Shown here in pieces: positions 1-9,472 of a DNA stretch of 64,000 nt. Position 1 is the first letter of the stretch. Each line of letters begins with the position of its first letter. The DNA is from Tenacibaculum sp. MAR_2009_124 (GTDB lineage: Bacteria; Bacteroidota; Bacteroidia; Flavobacteriales; Flavobacteriaceae): contig NZ_FNSF01000008.1 in NCBI RefSeq assembly GCF_900105455.1, positions 310,001-374,000 of the forward strand, read 5' to 3'. The notes under the pieces were generated by a model. It saw only the letters and a program-made list of their open reading frames with translations, was not told where the DNA came from and ran no database searches. Made by a program: the position numbers and the translations under genes.

Positions 1-2427
1 AGCAACATCAGTAAAAAAAGTTAACTTCATTTCATTTATTTCTTTTTCTTGCTCGCTCTTAAACTGAGAAAGTTGCATTTGATTTCTAAGCTTTTGTTTA
101 TTCATCCAGAAATAAATAAAAGTAATTAAGAGTCCTGAAAATGCAAGTAAGTATAAAAGGTAAGCCCACCAAGTTCTCCAAGGTGCTGGCTCAATATTAA
201 TATTTAATGCTCTTATTTGGTTTGACCATTGACCATTAGAGTTGGTTGCCTCAACATGCAATTTATAACTACCACTTTCTAAATTCGAATAACTGGCATA
301 TCTCTTATCATTATTAACAACTTGCCAAGTATCATCATAGTTATCCAATTTATATCGGTACTTATTTACGTTTACATTAGCGTAATTAGTACTGGTAAAT
401 TCAATTGAAAAATCGTTTTGCTTATAACTGAAAGTAAGCTCATCCATTTTATTCAATCTCTTCTCTAATAATCTAGAACCTTTAAAATTTTGATTTACAC
501 CTATTTTAGTATTGTTAACTATTAAATTTGTGAAAGCAATTTTCGATGGAAAAGGATTGTACTCCATTTCATAGGGTTTAATTGAGTTTATTCCTTCAAT
601 ACTTCCAAAAAATAGTTCTCCTTTTTTATTTTTAGATACTGCTTCAGTAAATGTATTCGTCAACAACCCATCAAAATGATTAAATTTTTGGGTTTCTCCA
701 TTAACAAGAGAATACTTGATAATTCCCTGAGAGTTAGTTAACCATAGATTCGAAGAATCATCGTTAATAATTCCCATTATTTTTTTGTTTTGAATTTCTG
801 GAGAATCGACAAGCTTAAACTGATTTTCTTCTATTTTCTTATGTATTAAACCCGTACCTGTTCCGACAAATAATGATCCATCTTTTTCTTGGTAAAACGA
901 CCATATTGAATTATTCGGAATATGATAGGAACCCGATATTTTTTCACTGTAATGTTCAGCAGAAATTATATTTCCGGAGTTGTCAAAATTTATTTTAAAA
1001 AGCCCACTTGCTATAGTTCCTACCCAAAGACATTTCTTAAAATAATCGGCCTTAAGTGAAAATACGCGAACATTTCGAAGTGTTCTTAAATTTTGGAATT
1101 GATCATGAACCCAATTGGTATATTTTTTACTTTTTATAATTAACCCTTTAAAACTTCCAAAAAACTGATTACCAAAAGCATCTTTACAAAAACTTGTAAT
1201 AAGTAGGTTATTATCCTTTTTTGCGTTAAAAATTGGAACTAAGTCGAACTCATCACTATCGTCACTGCGTTTTTTATACAAACCTTTTGTGGTTGCCAAA
1301 TGAATTTTACCATTAAGGGTATCGACACGAAGTGGCCTCGCATCCTTTTGAATACCTATGGGCTTATTAATTTTATCTTTAAAAGAATATGTGTAAAATC
1401 GATCTGTCCGAAGTCCATAATACACTTTCTCATTAGTAGCTAAAAGAGTTCTTACAAGACCTTTTCTTTGAATTGAAAGTGTTCTAAAGTTTTTATTATT
1501 TAAGTTGGAGTATAAAACTCCGTTTCTAGATGCAACCCATAAAGTATTAGAAGAATCTTTAAAAACATGTTTTGAAAAATCATCTTTAAGTTCTTCTTTC
1601 GAAACTTTATTCTTAGTTAAATCAAAATGAAAAATACCCTTATCAAAAATAGAAATCCATAAATCGTTATCAATCCCTTCCTGAATAGAACGAATCCTTC
1701 CTCTTAATTTATCTCTTTTCGAAACCAAAGTATCATTCACTATTTGATAAAGCCCTCCACCTCCTCCTAACCAAATCTCACCTTGAGAGGTTTCATCCAT
1801 TGCGAAAAAGTTTATCGAATTGGAGCCTTCAATTAATTCATATGAATCATTTCGGTTTACCCAAATACCTTTATCTGTTAAGTAAATTTCCTCACCATTC
1901 TTTAGTATTTCAAAACACCTTACCCGAAAGCCTGTTAAAGCCGATTGTAATACTTCTACTGAAAAAAAACCTTCTTTCTTTACAACTTTTAATAAACCAT
2001 GATTCGTAGCAACAATAACATCTCCTTTTTCATTCTTTTTGATATCATTAATTATCTTGTAGTTATTTGGAGTGTTTATCCTGATAATACTGTCAGTTTT
2101 CAAATCATAGTAATTCAATCCATAGCCATCAGTACCAATCCAAATTCTTTTTTCTTTTTCTTCAAACAAACATTTAATTCTATTACTCGATAAACTTGCT
2201 TCATTCTTATTGTCATGAAAAAAGCTCTCAATATCATATCCATCAAAACGGTTTAACCCATCGTAGGTACCAATCCAGATAAACCCTTCTGAGTCTTGCA
2301 TTACACAACTCACATCATTTTGAGACAAACCATCATTAACGGTTAGTGAATTGAATTGCAACTGCTGCCCTAAAAGAGTTGCGGTTAACATTACAATTAC
2401 CCAAAAAGAAGTTAATGATTTGTTCAA
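1..2427 (-). CDS. Hybrid two-component system sensor/regulator (HTCS), partial
   Basis: The frame is open from about 2427 to the left edge, giving 809 visible residues; the kinase, receiver and DNA-binding parts lie outside. It starts with a signal peptide, then beta-propeller repeats of the Reg_prop type (for example DGLSQNDVSCVMQDSEGF followed by IWIGTYDGLNRF, and later IWIGTDGYGLN), then a Y_Y_Y-like domain, one membrane helix (AYLLYLLAFSGLLITFIYF), and a coiled linker ending in LTFFTDVA, just before the expected His box of HisKA. A TTG start at 2427 gives a good signal peptide; the alternative ATG at 2391 would shorten it. HTCS proteins sense oligosaccharides in the periplasm and activate a nearby PUL. 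It is divergent from that PUL across a 363-base gap holding a candidate binding site. Confidence 0.93.
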   Translation of the reverse strand, partial: MNKSLTSFWVIVMLTATLLGQQLQFNSLTVNDGLSQNDVSCVMQDSEGFIWIGTYDGLNRFDGYDIESFFHDNKNEASLSSNRIKCLFEEKEKRIWIGTDGYGLNYYDLKTDSIIRINTPNNYKIINDIKKNEKGDVIVATNHGLLKVVKKEGFFSVEVLQSALTGFRVRCFEILKNGEEIYLTDKGIWVNRNDSYELIEGSNSINFFAMDETSQGEIWLGGGGGLYQIVNDTLVSKRDKLRGRIRSIQEGIDNDLWISIFDKGIFHFDLTKNKVSKEELKDDFSKHVFKDSSNTLWVASRNGVLYSNLNNKNFRTLSIQRKGLVRTLLATNEKVYYGLRTDRFYTYSFKDKINKPIGIQKDARPLRVDTLNGKIHLATTKGLYKKRSDDSDEFDLVPIFNAKKDNNLLITSFCKDAFGNQFFGSFKGLIIKSKKYTNWVHDQFQNLRTLRNVRVFSLKADYFKKCLWVGTIASGLFKINFDNSGNIISAEHYSEKISGSYHIPNNSIWSFYQEKDGSLFVGTGTGLIHKKIEENQFKLVDSPEIQNKKIMGIINDDSSNLWLTNSQGIIKYSLVNGETQKFNHFDGLLTNTFTEAVSKNKKGELFFGSIEGINSIKPYEMEYNPFPSKIAFTNLIVNNTKIGVNQNFKGSRLLEKRLNKMDELTFSYKQNDFSIEFTSTNYANVNVNKYRYKLDNYDDTWQVVNNDKRYASYSNLESGSYKLHVEATNSNGQWSNQIRALNINIEPAPWRTWWAYLLYLLAFSGLLITFIYFWMNKQKLRNQMQLSQFKSEQEKEINEMKLTFFTDVA

Positions 2428-2790
2428 AATATATTGTGTTTAAATTCAAATACAGAACTAATGTAACTAAATAAAAAGGATTAAAAGAGCAAAAAAACAA
2501 CATAAAACACTCATTGTTACATAATTAAAAAATATTGTTACATCACAAAATATCGTCAGGAATTGTTTTCTATAATTTTGAACTTGACTAAAATATAGTA
2601 CATGCCATATCACGAAATGCATTGTTAAGATATCATGTGAATTATATTAGAAAACAAAGAATAGTTACCTAAACCTTACTCTAAGTTTACTACAAGTTGA
2701 AAATAACTATTCAAAAAAAATCTAATAAAAATGGCAATCGCTATCCATTCTAGTTTCAATGTTAATCTCAAATAGTAAAATAGTAGATTT
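2428..2790. promoter_or_regulatory. Divergent intergenic control region of the PUL
   Basis: This 363-base gap separates the HTCS gene from the first PUL enzyme. It contains two direct copies of ATTGTTACAT at 2513-2522 and 2534-2543, spaced 21 bases start to start (two helical turns), and a flavobacterial -7 element TAATTTTG at 2573-2580 on the plus strand. No TTG lies at the usual -33 distance, as expected of an activator-dependent promoter. If that -7 box is used, the transcript has a leader of about 200 bases. No coding sequence is seen here. Confidence 0.5.
2513..2543 (+). promoter_or_regulatory. Candidate HTCS operator: direct repeat ATTGTTACAT x2
   Basis: Two perfect 10-base direct copies (2513-2522, 2534-2543) lie 21 bases apart on the same face of the helix, about 30 bases upstream of a TAATTTTG -7 element. 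HTCS proteins end in AraC-type DNA-binding domains, which usually bind direct repeats, so this is a reasonable binding site. The assignment to this regulator is inference. Confidence 0.45.
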
Positions 2791-4680
2791 ATGCGATACT
2801 TATTAAAAACTTTATTAATATCAATTTCTTTAATCATTGGTTTTAGCGGTTATGGTCAAAAAACGCTAAACTTAAAAGATTTCGATATTCAAAAGTATAA
2901 AGATGTTACTCCTATTGTTGTAAAGGCTCTAAAGAAATGCAAGGAAGAGGGAGTTAGTAAATTAGTATTTCCAAAAGGCACTTACCACTTCTACCCAACC
3001 TTTGCACCAGAAAAATACTGTGAAATCACAAACAATGATAATGGCCTTAAAAGAACAGCTTTTCCTATCATTGACTTTAATGATTTTGTTATCGACGGAA
3101 ATGGGTCAGATTTTATTTTTCACGGAAAAATGATTCCTTTTATAATTGAGGAATCAAAAAACATTACTGTTACAAACCTAAGCATTGATTGGAAAACTCC
3201 TTTTGTTATTGAAGGTTTAGTCGTAGCAATTGACTCTAAAAGTGAGACTTTCGATATCAAAGTAGAAACACCCTATGTAGTCAAATTTAACCGTTTGTAT
3301 CTTTCCTTAGAAAGAGAAGACTCGCCATATGAACAGCGTTATGGAAAACGTTTTGCCACCTGGGAACACTACAATCTTGAAGTGGGGCAAAATATTTTTT
3401 GGGATCCAAAGACAATGGCACCTCTATACAATACAAAACAGTATAGCATGCCAGAAATTGGTGTTAAAGCAAAAGAATTAGAGAAAGGATTGATCAGAAT
3501 TTCGACTAAGATGAAAAAGCTCCCTCCCATTGGTTCTGTTATGGTATCTAAAGGAGAGTATTTACAGAATAGAACCAGTCCAGCATTCAGAGTATTCAAA
3601 TCAAAAGATCTCGAATTCAAAAATGTTAATGTTCATCATGCGGGAGCTATGGGACTTATTGCTGAAAGGTCAGAAAACATCACGTTAAACAGCTTTAATG
3701 TTGTTCTTAAAAAAGGTTCTAAACGTATGATTACCACCACGGCAGATGCTACCCATTTTTGTAATGTAAAAGGGACGGTTACAATAAAAAATTGTATTTT
3801 CGAAAATATGCTCGACGATGCCACGAATATTCATGGTACATACGTAAGAGTAAATAAAATTATTAACGACTACACACTAGCGATAGAAACCTATCATCCA
3901 CATCAAAATGGTTATTTATTTGGTGAAAAAGGAGATATTGTTCAAATTATCGATCAAAAAAACTTACTACCTACAACACAACCAATGATTCTAAAAAAAG
4001 TGGAAAGGATTAATGAAAAAATATCCTATATCACTTTTAATAAACCTATTACTAATAAAGTAAATATATACGATGGTGTTGAGAATATTTCATGGCATGC
4101 TTCAGCAGTATTAGAAAATAATATTGTACGAAATAATAGAGCCCGTAGTTTTTTAATATCAACTCCTAGAAAAGTGGTAGTAAGAAAAAACCATTTGTCT
4201 TCTCAAATGGCTACTTTCAGAATTACTGGAGATCTAGGACTCTGGAATGAGTCAGGACCGTGTGACGATTTACTTATTGAAGATAATTTAATTGAAGATT
4301 CAGTTTATGGAGGAAATAGACCTCAATCTATTTTTTTAATAGATCCTCAGTATAGAGACAAGAATGATTTCAAAGGAAAGTATAGTAGAAAAATCACTAT
4401 CAGAAACAATACGATTAAAACTTTTGATAGCTCTATTTTACTAGCAATGTCTGTTGATGAATTAATATTTGAAAACAATAAAATAATTCAAACAGATACT
4501 TACAAACCAATCTTTCCTCATATTGAAAATGTTCGAATTATTAACTGTAACAATGCTATCATTCAAGGTAATACATACCAAAGATTAGATGGAAGAAAAG
4601 GAAGTATTTTAATTGATAAGAAAACAACTAATATAAAAGTTTCAAAACGAAGTGCATTTGAAGACGTGTCTTCTAAATAG
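2791..4680 (+). CDS. GH110-like parallel beta-helix glycoside hydrolase
   Basis: A secreted protein of 629 residues with a signal peptide (1-22, ending GYGQ). Its many short N-rich beta-strand repeats (NITVTNLSIDW, ITIRNNTIKTF) are typical of right-handed parallel beta-helices. The segment ADATHF at 318-323 followed by LDDATNIHG at 341-349 places D319 and the pair D342/D343 23-24 residues apart. From memory, the GH110 alpha-1,3-galactosidase structure has its catalytic Asp residues in exactly this spacing. The length also fits GH110 (about 600 residues). It is the first gene of the PUL, 101 bases before susC. The likely role is release of terminal alpha-linked galactose in the periplasm. Other pectate-lyase-fold families are possible, so family assignment is strong but the linkage cut is inferred. 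Confidence 0.8.
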   Translation: MRYLLKTLLISISLIIGFSGYGQKTLNLKDFDIQKYKDVTPIVVKALKKCKEEGVSKLVFPKGTYHFYPTFAPEKYCEITNNDNGLKRTAFPIIDFNDFVIDGNGSDFIFHGKMIPFIIEESKNITVTNLSIDWKTPFVIEGLVVAIDSKSETFDIKVETPYVVKFNRLYLSLEREDSPYEQRYGKRFATWEHYNLEVGQNIFWDPKTMAPLYNTKQYSMPEIGVKAKELEKGLIRISTKMKKLPPIGSVMVSKGEYLQNRTSPAFRVFKSKDLEFKNVNVHHAGAMGLIAERSENITLNSFNVVLKKGSKRMITTTADATHFCNVKGTVTIKNCIFENMLDDATNIHGTYVRVNKIINDYTLAIETYHPHQNGYLFGEKGDIVQIIDQKNLLPTTQPMILKKVERINEKISYITFNKPITNKVNIYDGVENISWHASAVLENNIVRNNRARSFLISTPRKVVVRKNHLSSQMATFRITGDLGLWNESGPCDDLLIEDNLIEDSVYGGNRPQSIFLIDPQYRDKNDFKGKYSRKITIRNNTIKTFDSSILLAMSVDELIFENNKIIQTDTYKPIFPHIENVRIINCNNAIIQGNTYQRLDGRKGSILIDKKTTNIKVSKRSAFEDVSSK

Positions 4681-4781
4681 GAGTAATAATAAATTGGAAA
4701 GTTAAATCATTAGTCCATAATGTTTCAAACGAATGCTACATCAATTACTCATCGTTTTTATCTTTTTTAAAAATTAATCAC

Positions 4782-7700
4782 ATGCTTAAAACTAATTTTA
4801 TTTTCATCATACTAACCATTTTCTCACTACAAAACCTTAGTGCTCAAAAAAGCATCAAGGGACAAATTAAAGACATTGAAGGCAATGGACTACCTGGAGT
4901 AACCATCCTTATAAAAAACACCAATATTGGTACAAGTACAGATTTTGACGGAAACTATAATTTCAAAGTATCGAACAACTTAAATAAAGCTATTCTCGTT
5001 TATAGTTATATCGGTATGAGAACTCGAGAAGTAAAATATACCGGTCAAAAAACAATTAATGTTATACTAAAAGAAAGTGCTAATCGACTTAACGAAATAG
5101 TTGTTGTTGGTTATGGAACTGTTAAAAAAGGAGACATAACGGGTTCTGTTAGCTCTGTAAAGGATGTTTTAATTAAAAAATCTAAAACTCCTAATTTATT
5201 TGATGCCATACAAGGAAGAATTGCTGGAGTAAATATTACCTCTCAGTCAGGTGAACCAGGAGCTCAGGTAAGTTTTAATATTAGAGGTTCTAATTCAATT
5301 TATGGTTCAGGATCGCCTTTATTTGTTATTGATGGAGTACAAATCGATATTGAACCCAATGAAATAGCAAGTTCTGGTGTTGGTTCAGTTTCTAATTTTG
5401 ATCCATTGGCGACCATTAACCCGCAAGATATTGAATCTATAGAAGTGTTAAAGGATGCTTCTGCTACAGCAATTTACGGATCGAGAGGTGCAAATGGCGT
5501 TATTCTGATTACAACCAAAGGTGGACAAAAAGGAAAACTAACATTCGATTATACAAGTTCTGTAGGGTTCACAACACCTACCAAAAAAATAGATGTGATT
5601 TCACCAGAAGAATACTTAATTTATAGGGAGTTGAGAAACCCTGGAAATTCCTTTAATAATTTAGAAGATGGTAGTCCTAGAGATTTCACAAACATCCCTA
5701 GTCATAACTGGCAAGATGAAGCACTTAGAACTGGATTAATAAACAATCATTTCATATCAGCCACTGGTGGTACTGGAAAAACAAGTTACTCGGCTACTGC
5801 AGGTTTTTTGGAGCAAGAAGGTGTAATTATTGAAAATAGTTATAGTAAATATAACCTTAGTCTTAAAGCAATACATAGACAAAGTAAAAACTTGAAATTT
5901 GGATTTAACCTTAGTACGGCATTTACAGAATCTGATGGAGTTGCCAACAGCGGTGGTGGTGGAGATGAGTTTAATGGTGTCGTACAATATTTAGTAATCG
6001 CTAACCCTTGGGAGCTTCAAGATTTATCAGAAGATGAATTAGCTAGTAATGATTTTTTATCTCCATTATCACTAATACATGAAGGAGAAAAAAAGTTACG
6101 TTTCAATAGAACTATTGGATCTTTATATGGAGAATATAAATTAGCAAAAGGATTACAACTTAGATCAACACTTGGAACAAGTATATCTGGATCTAAACTC
6201 CAAGAATTTCACAGTTCAGCCAGTAGGTTTGGAAATAGATGGAATGGGCGCGCTCTTTTAAGACAAATAGACACTTATTCTTATAACTTTTCAAACACCA
6301 TTACTTATAACAAAAAATTTAATAATCACCATAGTTTAAATTTACTTGGAGGTATTGAATTCTTTAAATACAATAGAGAAGGTTTTTTCAATGATATTAC
6401 CAATTTTGAAAATCAAGAATTAGGTGTAAACGATATAAGTATAGGCCAAGTTTTTAAAAATTACGGTTCAGACCGAATTATATCAAAGAGAATGTCATAC
6501 TTCTCTCGTTTGAATTATCGTCTTGATGAAAAATATTTATTCACATTTAACTTCAGAGCGGATGGTTCAGATAAATTCGGAGAAAACAATCGATGGGGAT
6601 ATTTTTCAGGAGGAGCCTTTGCTTGGAGAGCCCACAGAGAAAATTTCTTAAAAAACATAAAAGAAATCAATGAATTAAAAGTACGGTTAAGTTACGGGCA
6701 AACGGGTAATGAGAGAATTCCTCCATTTACCTTTGCTTCAAGATTAGATAATACCTTTTATGCCAGTAATGATGGATTAGATTTTGGACTATCTCCTGTA
6801 TCAGCTGGGAACCCCAATTTAAAATGGGAAACTACAACCCAATTTGACGCTGGTTTAGATGTCGCTTTATTCAATGATCGTGTAAGACTAACCTTTGACT
6901 ATTACAACAAATTAACTGAAGATCTTTTAATTGATGCTCCAGTACCTGCGCAATCAGGATTTAATTCACAATGGCGTAACCTTGGCTCTGTAGAAAATGA
7001 AGGTTATGAACTTAGCGTGAGCACTGTAAATATTAAAAAGCCAAATTTTACTTGGAGAACTGATTTTAATATAAGCACCAATAAAAACAAAGTCAAAGAT
7101 TTAGGTAATACTGAATTTATACCCACCATTGTTTCTGGCGGTTGGATTACCAATCCAGGAAGAGTTATTGTTGGTCAACCCATTGGTGTTATGTATGGTT
7201 TTGTATTTGATGGTATTCATCAAGAAGGAAATACTGAAGGAGCAACTCCTGGAACTATAAGGTATAAGGACTTAAATGGTGATGGAACAATTGATGAAGC
7301 TAATGACAGGACAATTATTGGTAACTCTAACCCAAAACATGTTGGAGGGATTAATAATAATTTTTCATATAAAAACTTTGACTTATCATTTTTCTTCCAA
7401 TGGAGTTACGGTAATGATGTTTTCAATGCTGCAAAACTTCGTACTAATGGCCTTCAACCTTATATGAATATCACAAGAGATTTTTATGATAATGCGTGGA
7501 CCCCAGAGAATGCTTCAAACACCGCACCTGCTTTTGGAAATGTTGCTGCAGTACCTTCAAGTTACTTTGTTGAAGATGCTTCATTCTTAAGACTAAAAAC
7601 CGTGAATTTTTCATATCAGTTTTCTGAAAAGTTCTTTAAAAATGTACAAATTCAAGGAGTAAGGTTATTTGTTTCTGCCAATAATTTACTCACTTTCACT

Positions 7701-7817
7701 AATTACTCTGGGTTCGACCCTGAAGTAAGTTCAAACAACCCATTGATTAGAGGATTTGAAAGATTTTCTTATCCAAGAAGCAGAACAGTTACTATGGGAG
7801 TAAACATAAAATTTTAA
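4782..7817 (+). CDS. SusC/RagA-family TonB-dependent outer-membrane transporter
   Basis: This 1011-residue protein has a signal peptide (1-21, ending LSAQ), a carboxypeptidase-regulatory-like domain (about 23-100; GQIKDIEGNGLPGVTILIKN), then the plug. The plug carries the family signatures NEIVVVGYGTVKKGDITGSV and SIEVLKDASATAIYGSRGAN. A long beta-barrel follows, ending in an aromatic strand (TVTMGVNIKF). It imports oligosaccharides across the outer membrane with the SusD lipoprotein acting as a lid. It lies one base before susD, so the two are co-transcribed. The glycan is not readable from sequence. Confidence 0.97.
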   Translation: MLKTNFIFIILTIFSLQNLSAQKSIKGQIKDIEGNGLPGVTILIKNTNIGTSTDFDGNYNFKVSNNLNKAILVYSYIGMRTREVKYTGQKTINVILKESANRLNEIVVVGYGTVKKGDITGSVSSVKDVLIKKSKTPNLFDAIQGRIAGVNITSQSGEPGAQVSFNIRGSNSIYGSGSPLFVIDGVQIDIEPNEIASSGVGSVSNFDPLATINPQDIESIEVLKDASATAIYGSRGANGVILITTKGGQKGKLTFDYTSSVGFTTPTKKIDVISPEEYLIYRELRNPGNSFNNLEDGSPRDFTNIPSHNWQDEALRTGLINNHFISATGGTGKTSYSATAGFLEQEGVIIENSYSKYNLSLKAIHRQSKNLKFGFNLSTAFTESDGVANSGGGGDEFNGVVQYLVIANPWELQDLSEDELASNDFLSPLSLIHEGEKKLRFNRTIGSLYGEYKLAKGLQLRSTLGTSISGSKLQEFHSSASRFGNRWNGRALLRQIDTYSYNFSNTITYNKKFNNHHSLNLLGGIEFFKYNREGFFNDITNFENQELGVNDISIGQVFKNYGSDRIISKRMSYFSRLNYRLDEKYLFTFNFRADGSDKFGENNRWGYFSGGAFAWRAHRENFLKNIKEINELKVRLSYGQTGNERIPPFTFASRLDNTFYASNDGLDFGLSPVSAGNPNLKWETTTQFDAGLDVALFNDRVRLTFDYYNKLTEDLLIDAPVPAQSGFNSQWRNLGSVENEGYELSVSTVNIKKPNFTWRTDFNISTNKNKVKDLGNTEFIPTIVSGGWITNPGRVIVGQPIGVMYGFVFDGIHQEGNTEGATPGTIRYKDLNGDGTIDEANDRTIIGNSNPKHVGGINNNFSYKNFDLSFFFQWSYGNDVFNAAKLRTNGLQPYMNITRDFYDNAWTPENASNTAPAFGNVAAVPSSYFVEDASFLRLKTVNFSYQFSEKFFKNVQIQGVRLFVSANNLLTFTNYSGFDPEVSSNNPLIRGFERFSYPRSRTVTMGVNIKF

Positions 7818-7818
7818 G

Positions 7819-9450
7819 ATGATGAGACAATTAATTAAAACCACAGCAATTTTACTTCTTGTAGTTTTCACTTCTTGTAGTGATGATTTTTTAGACAACG
7901 AACCTTTATCATTTGTATCTACAGATACTTTTTATAAAACACCAGACCAAGCTGAAATAGCTCTTACTGGTGTATATAATATTCTTTCTGCAAATAGTAT
8001 TAATGGATTTGGGAACAATGGTACTTATTCAAGAAATTTAATGATTATGCTCAACGGAGCTACGGATGAAGCTTTATTAAGATCGCCAAATGTAAATCCT
8101 AATTTCTCAGTTTGGGGAGATGGTACATTTACCGCTCAAAGTGATTTCGTAAATCAATCGTGGGTTTTCTTTTATGCAGGTATCAACAGAGCAAATGTCC
8201 TTATCGAAAGAATAGGAAGCATTGAGGGCTTTTCCGGAAATAGAAAAAACGAAATTATTGCTGAAGCAAAACTTTTAAGAGGATTCTATCATATGATTCT
8301 ATCTATGATGCATGGAGGAATTCCGATATATGATTCTGAAAATCTGGATGACAGTTTACCTAGAGACACCATTGAAAATGTATATAAACTAGTTATTTCT
8401 GACTACGAGTTCGCTTATAATAACCTCGGGCATAGAAGTGAAGTTCTTGGGCGTGTAAACAAATGGACTGCCGCTGGTTTGTTAGCCAAAGCTCATACTT
8501 ATTTAGGAAGCGCTAAAAACTCAGGACTACAGGGTTTTCTTGACATCAATAGTTTCGATTGGGTAAATAGTAATGATCATTACACGGCTGCATTAGGTTA
8601 TACTCAAGATGTCATTTTAAACAGCGGTTATCAGCTAATTGATAATTACGATTACCTCTTTAGAGAATCGACAAAAGAAGAACAATACGGAGAATTTATG
8701 TTTGCCTCTGAAGCCAGCAGTGATGCTTCTATTAATGCGGTGAACATTATTGTTAACGCTTTTATTCCACAAGGAAATTTAAACACAAGAGGTGGTGGTT
8801 ATGGATGGTATCGACCCGCAAGCGAATTATATGACAAGTACGATAGTGGTGATTTTAGAAAAGATCATAATGTTACTGGAAATATGAACTCTTCAACTCG
8901 TTTCGAGTTTATAAATGGGGTCAAATATTTTGTTCCTAGAACGATACCACATCCCAATGTTGGTTTTATGTCTATTGGGAAATATAGAATGGTCGACCCA
9001 GCATTGAAAGTAATTCCAAACTGGGCATCAAGTATCAACTTGCCAATTTTAAGATATGCAGACATATTACTTTTACACGCAGAATGTCAATTTTTTACCG
9101 GAGACGAAACTGGTGCAAGAACTACTTTATCTGAAGTAAGATCACGCGCTATTAAGGATGGATTTACAGTTTCAGATTTAGACGACGCCTATCGAAAAGA
9201 TAATTTCGTCGATGAATTACTTGAAGAGCGATCTCGTGAATTGTGCTATGAAAGTTGGAGACGTTTTGATTTAGCTAGATTCAACAAGCTTAATGAAACA
9301 ATTACCAACCTTTCAACTACTCATGGTTTTTTTAATAGACGTACTGCCCCTGTTATCCAATCAAACTGGAAAGAAGAACGTATATGGTTTCCTATTCCTA
9401 CAACCCAGTTAGACCTTAATAGTAACCTATTACAAAATCAAGGATATTAA
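7819..9450 (+). CDS. SusD/RagB-family glycan-binding lipoprotein
   Basis: A 543-residue surface lipoprotein. The lipobox FTSC puts the lipidated Cys at residue 20, followed by SDDFLDNEP, the usual SusD opening. TPR-like helices follow (RADILLLHAECQ is RYADILLLHAECQ here), and the C-terminal part contains ELLEERSRELCYESWRRFDL, a classic RagB/SusD motif. It binds oligosaccharides at the cell surface and pairs with the preceding SusC. The start ATG lies one base after the susC stop; a second ATG follows immediately. Confidence 0.96.
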   Translation: MMRQLIKTTAILLLVVFTSCSDDFLDNEPLSFVSTDTFYKTPDQAEIALTGVYNILSANSINGFGNNGTYSRNLMIMLNGATDEALLRSPNVNPNFSVWGDGTFTAQSDFVNQSWVFFYAGINRANVLIERIGSIEGFSGNRKNEIIAEAKLLRGFYHMILSMMHGGIPIYDSENLDDSLPRDTIENVYKLVISDYEFAYNNLGHRSEVLGRVNKWTAAGLLAKAHTYLGSAKNSGLQGFLDINSFDWVNSNDHYTAALGYTQDVILNSGYQLIDNYDYLFRESTKEEQYGEFMFASEASSDASINAVNIIVNAFIPQGNLNTRGGGYGWYRPASELYDKYDSGDFRKDHNVTGNMNSSTRFEFINGVKYFVPRTIPHPNVGFMSIGKYRMVDPALKVIPNWASSINLPILRYADILLLHAECQFFTGDETGARTTLSEVRSRAIKDGFTVSDLDDAYRKDNFVDELLEERSRELCYESWRRFDLARFNKLNETITNLSTTHGFFNRRTAPVIQSNWKEERIWFPIPTTQLDLNSNLLQNQGY

Positions 9451-9472
9451 TATAACGAAATAAGTTAGTCTT

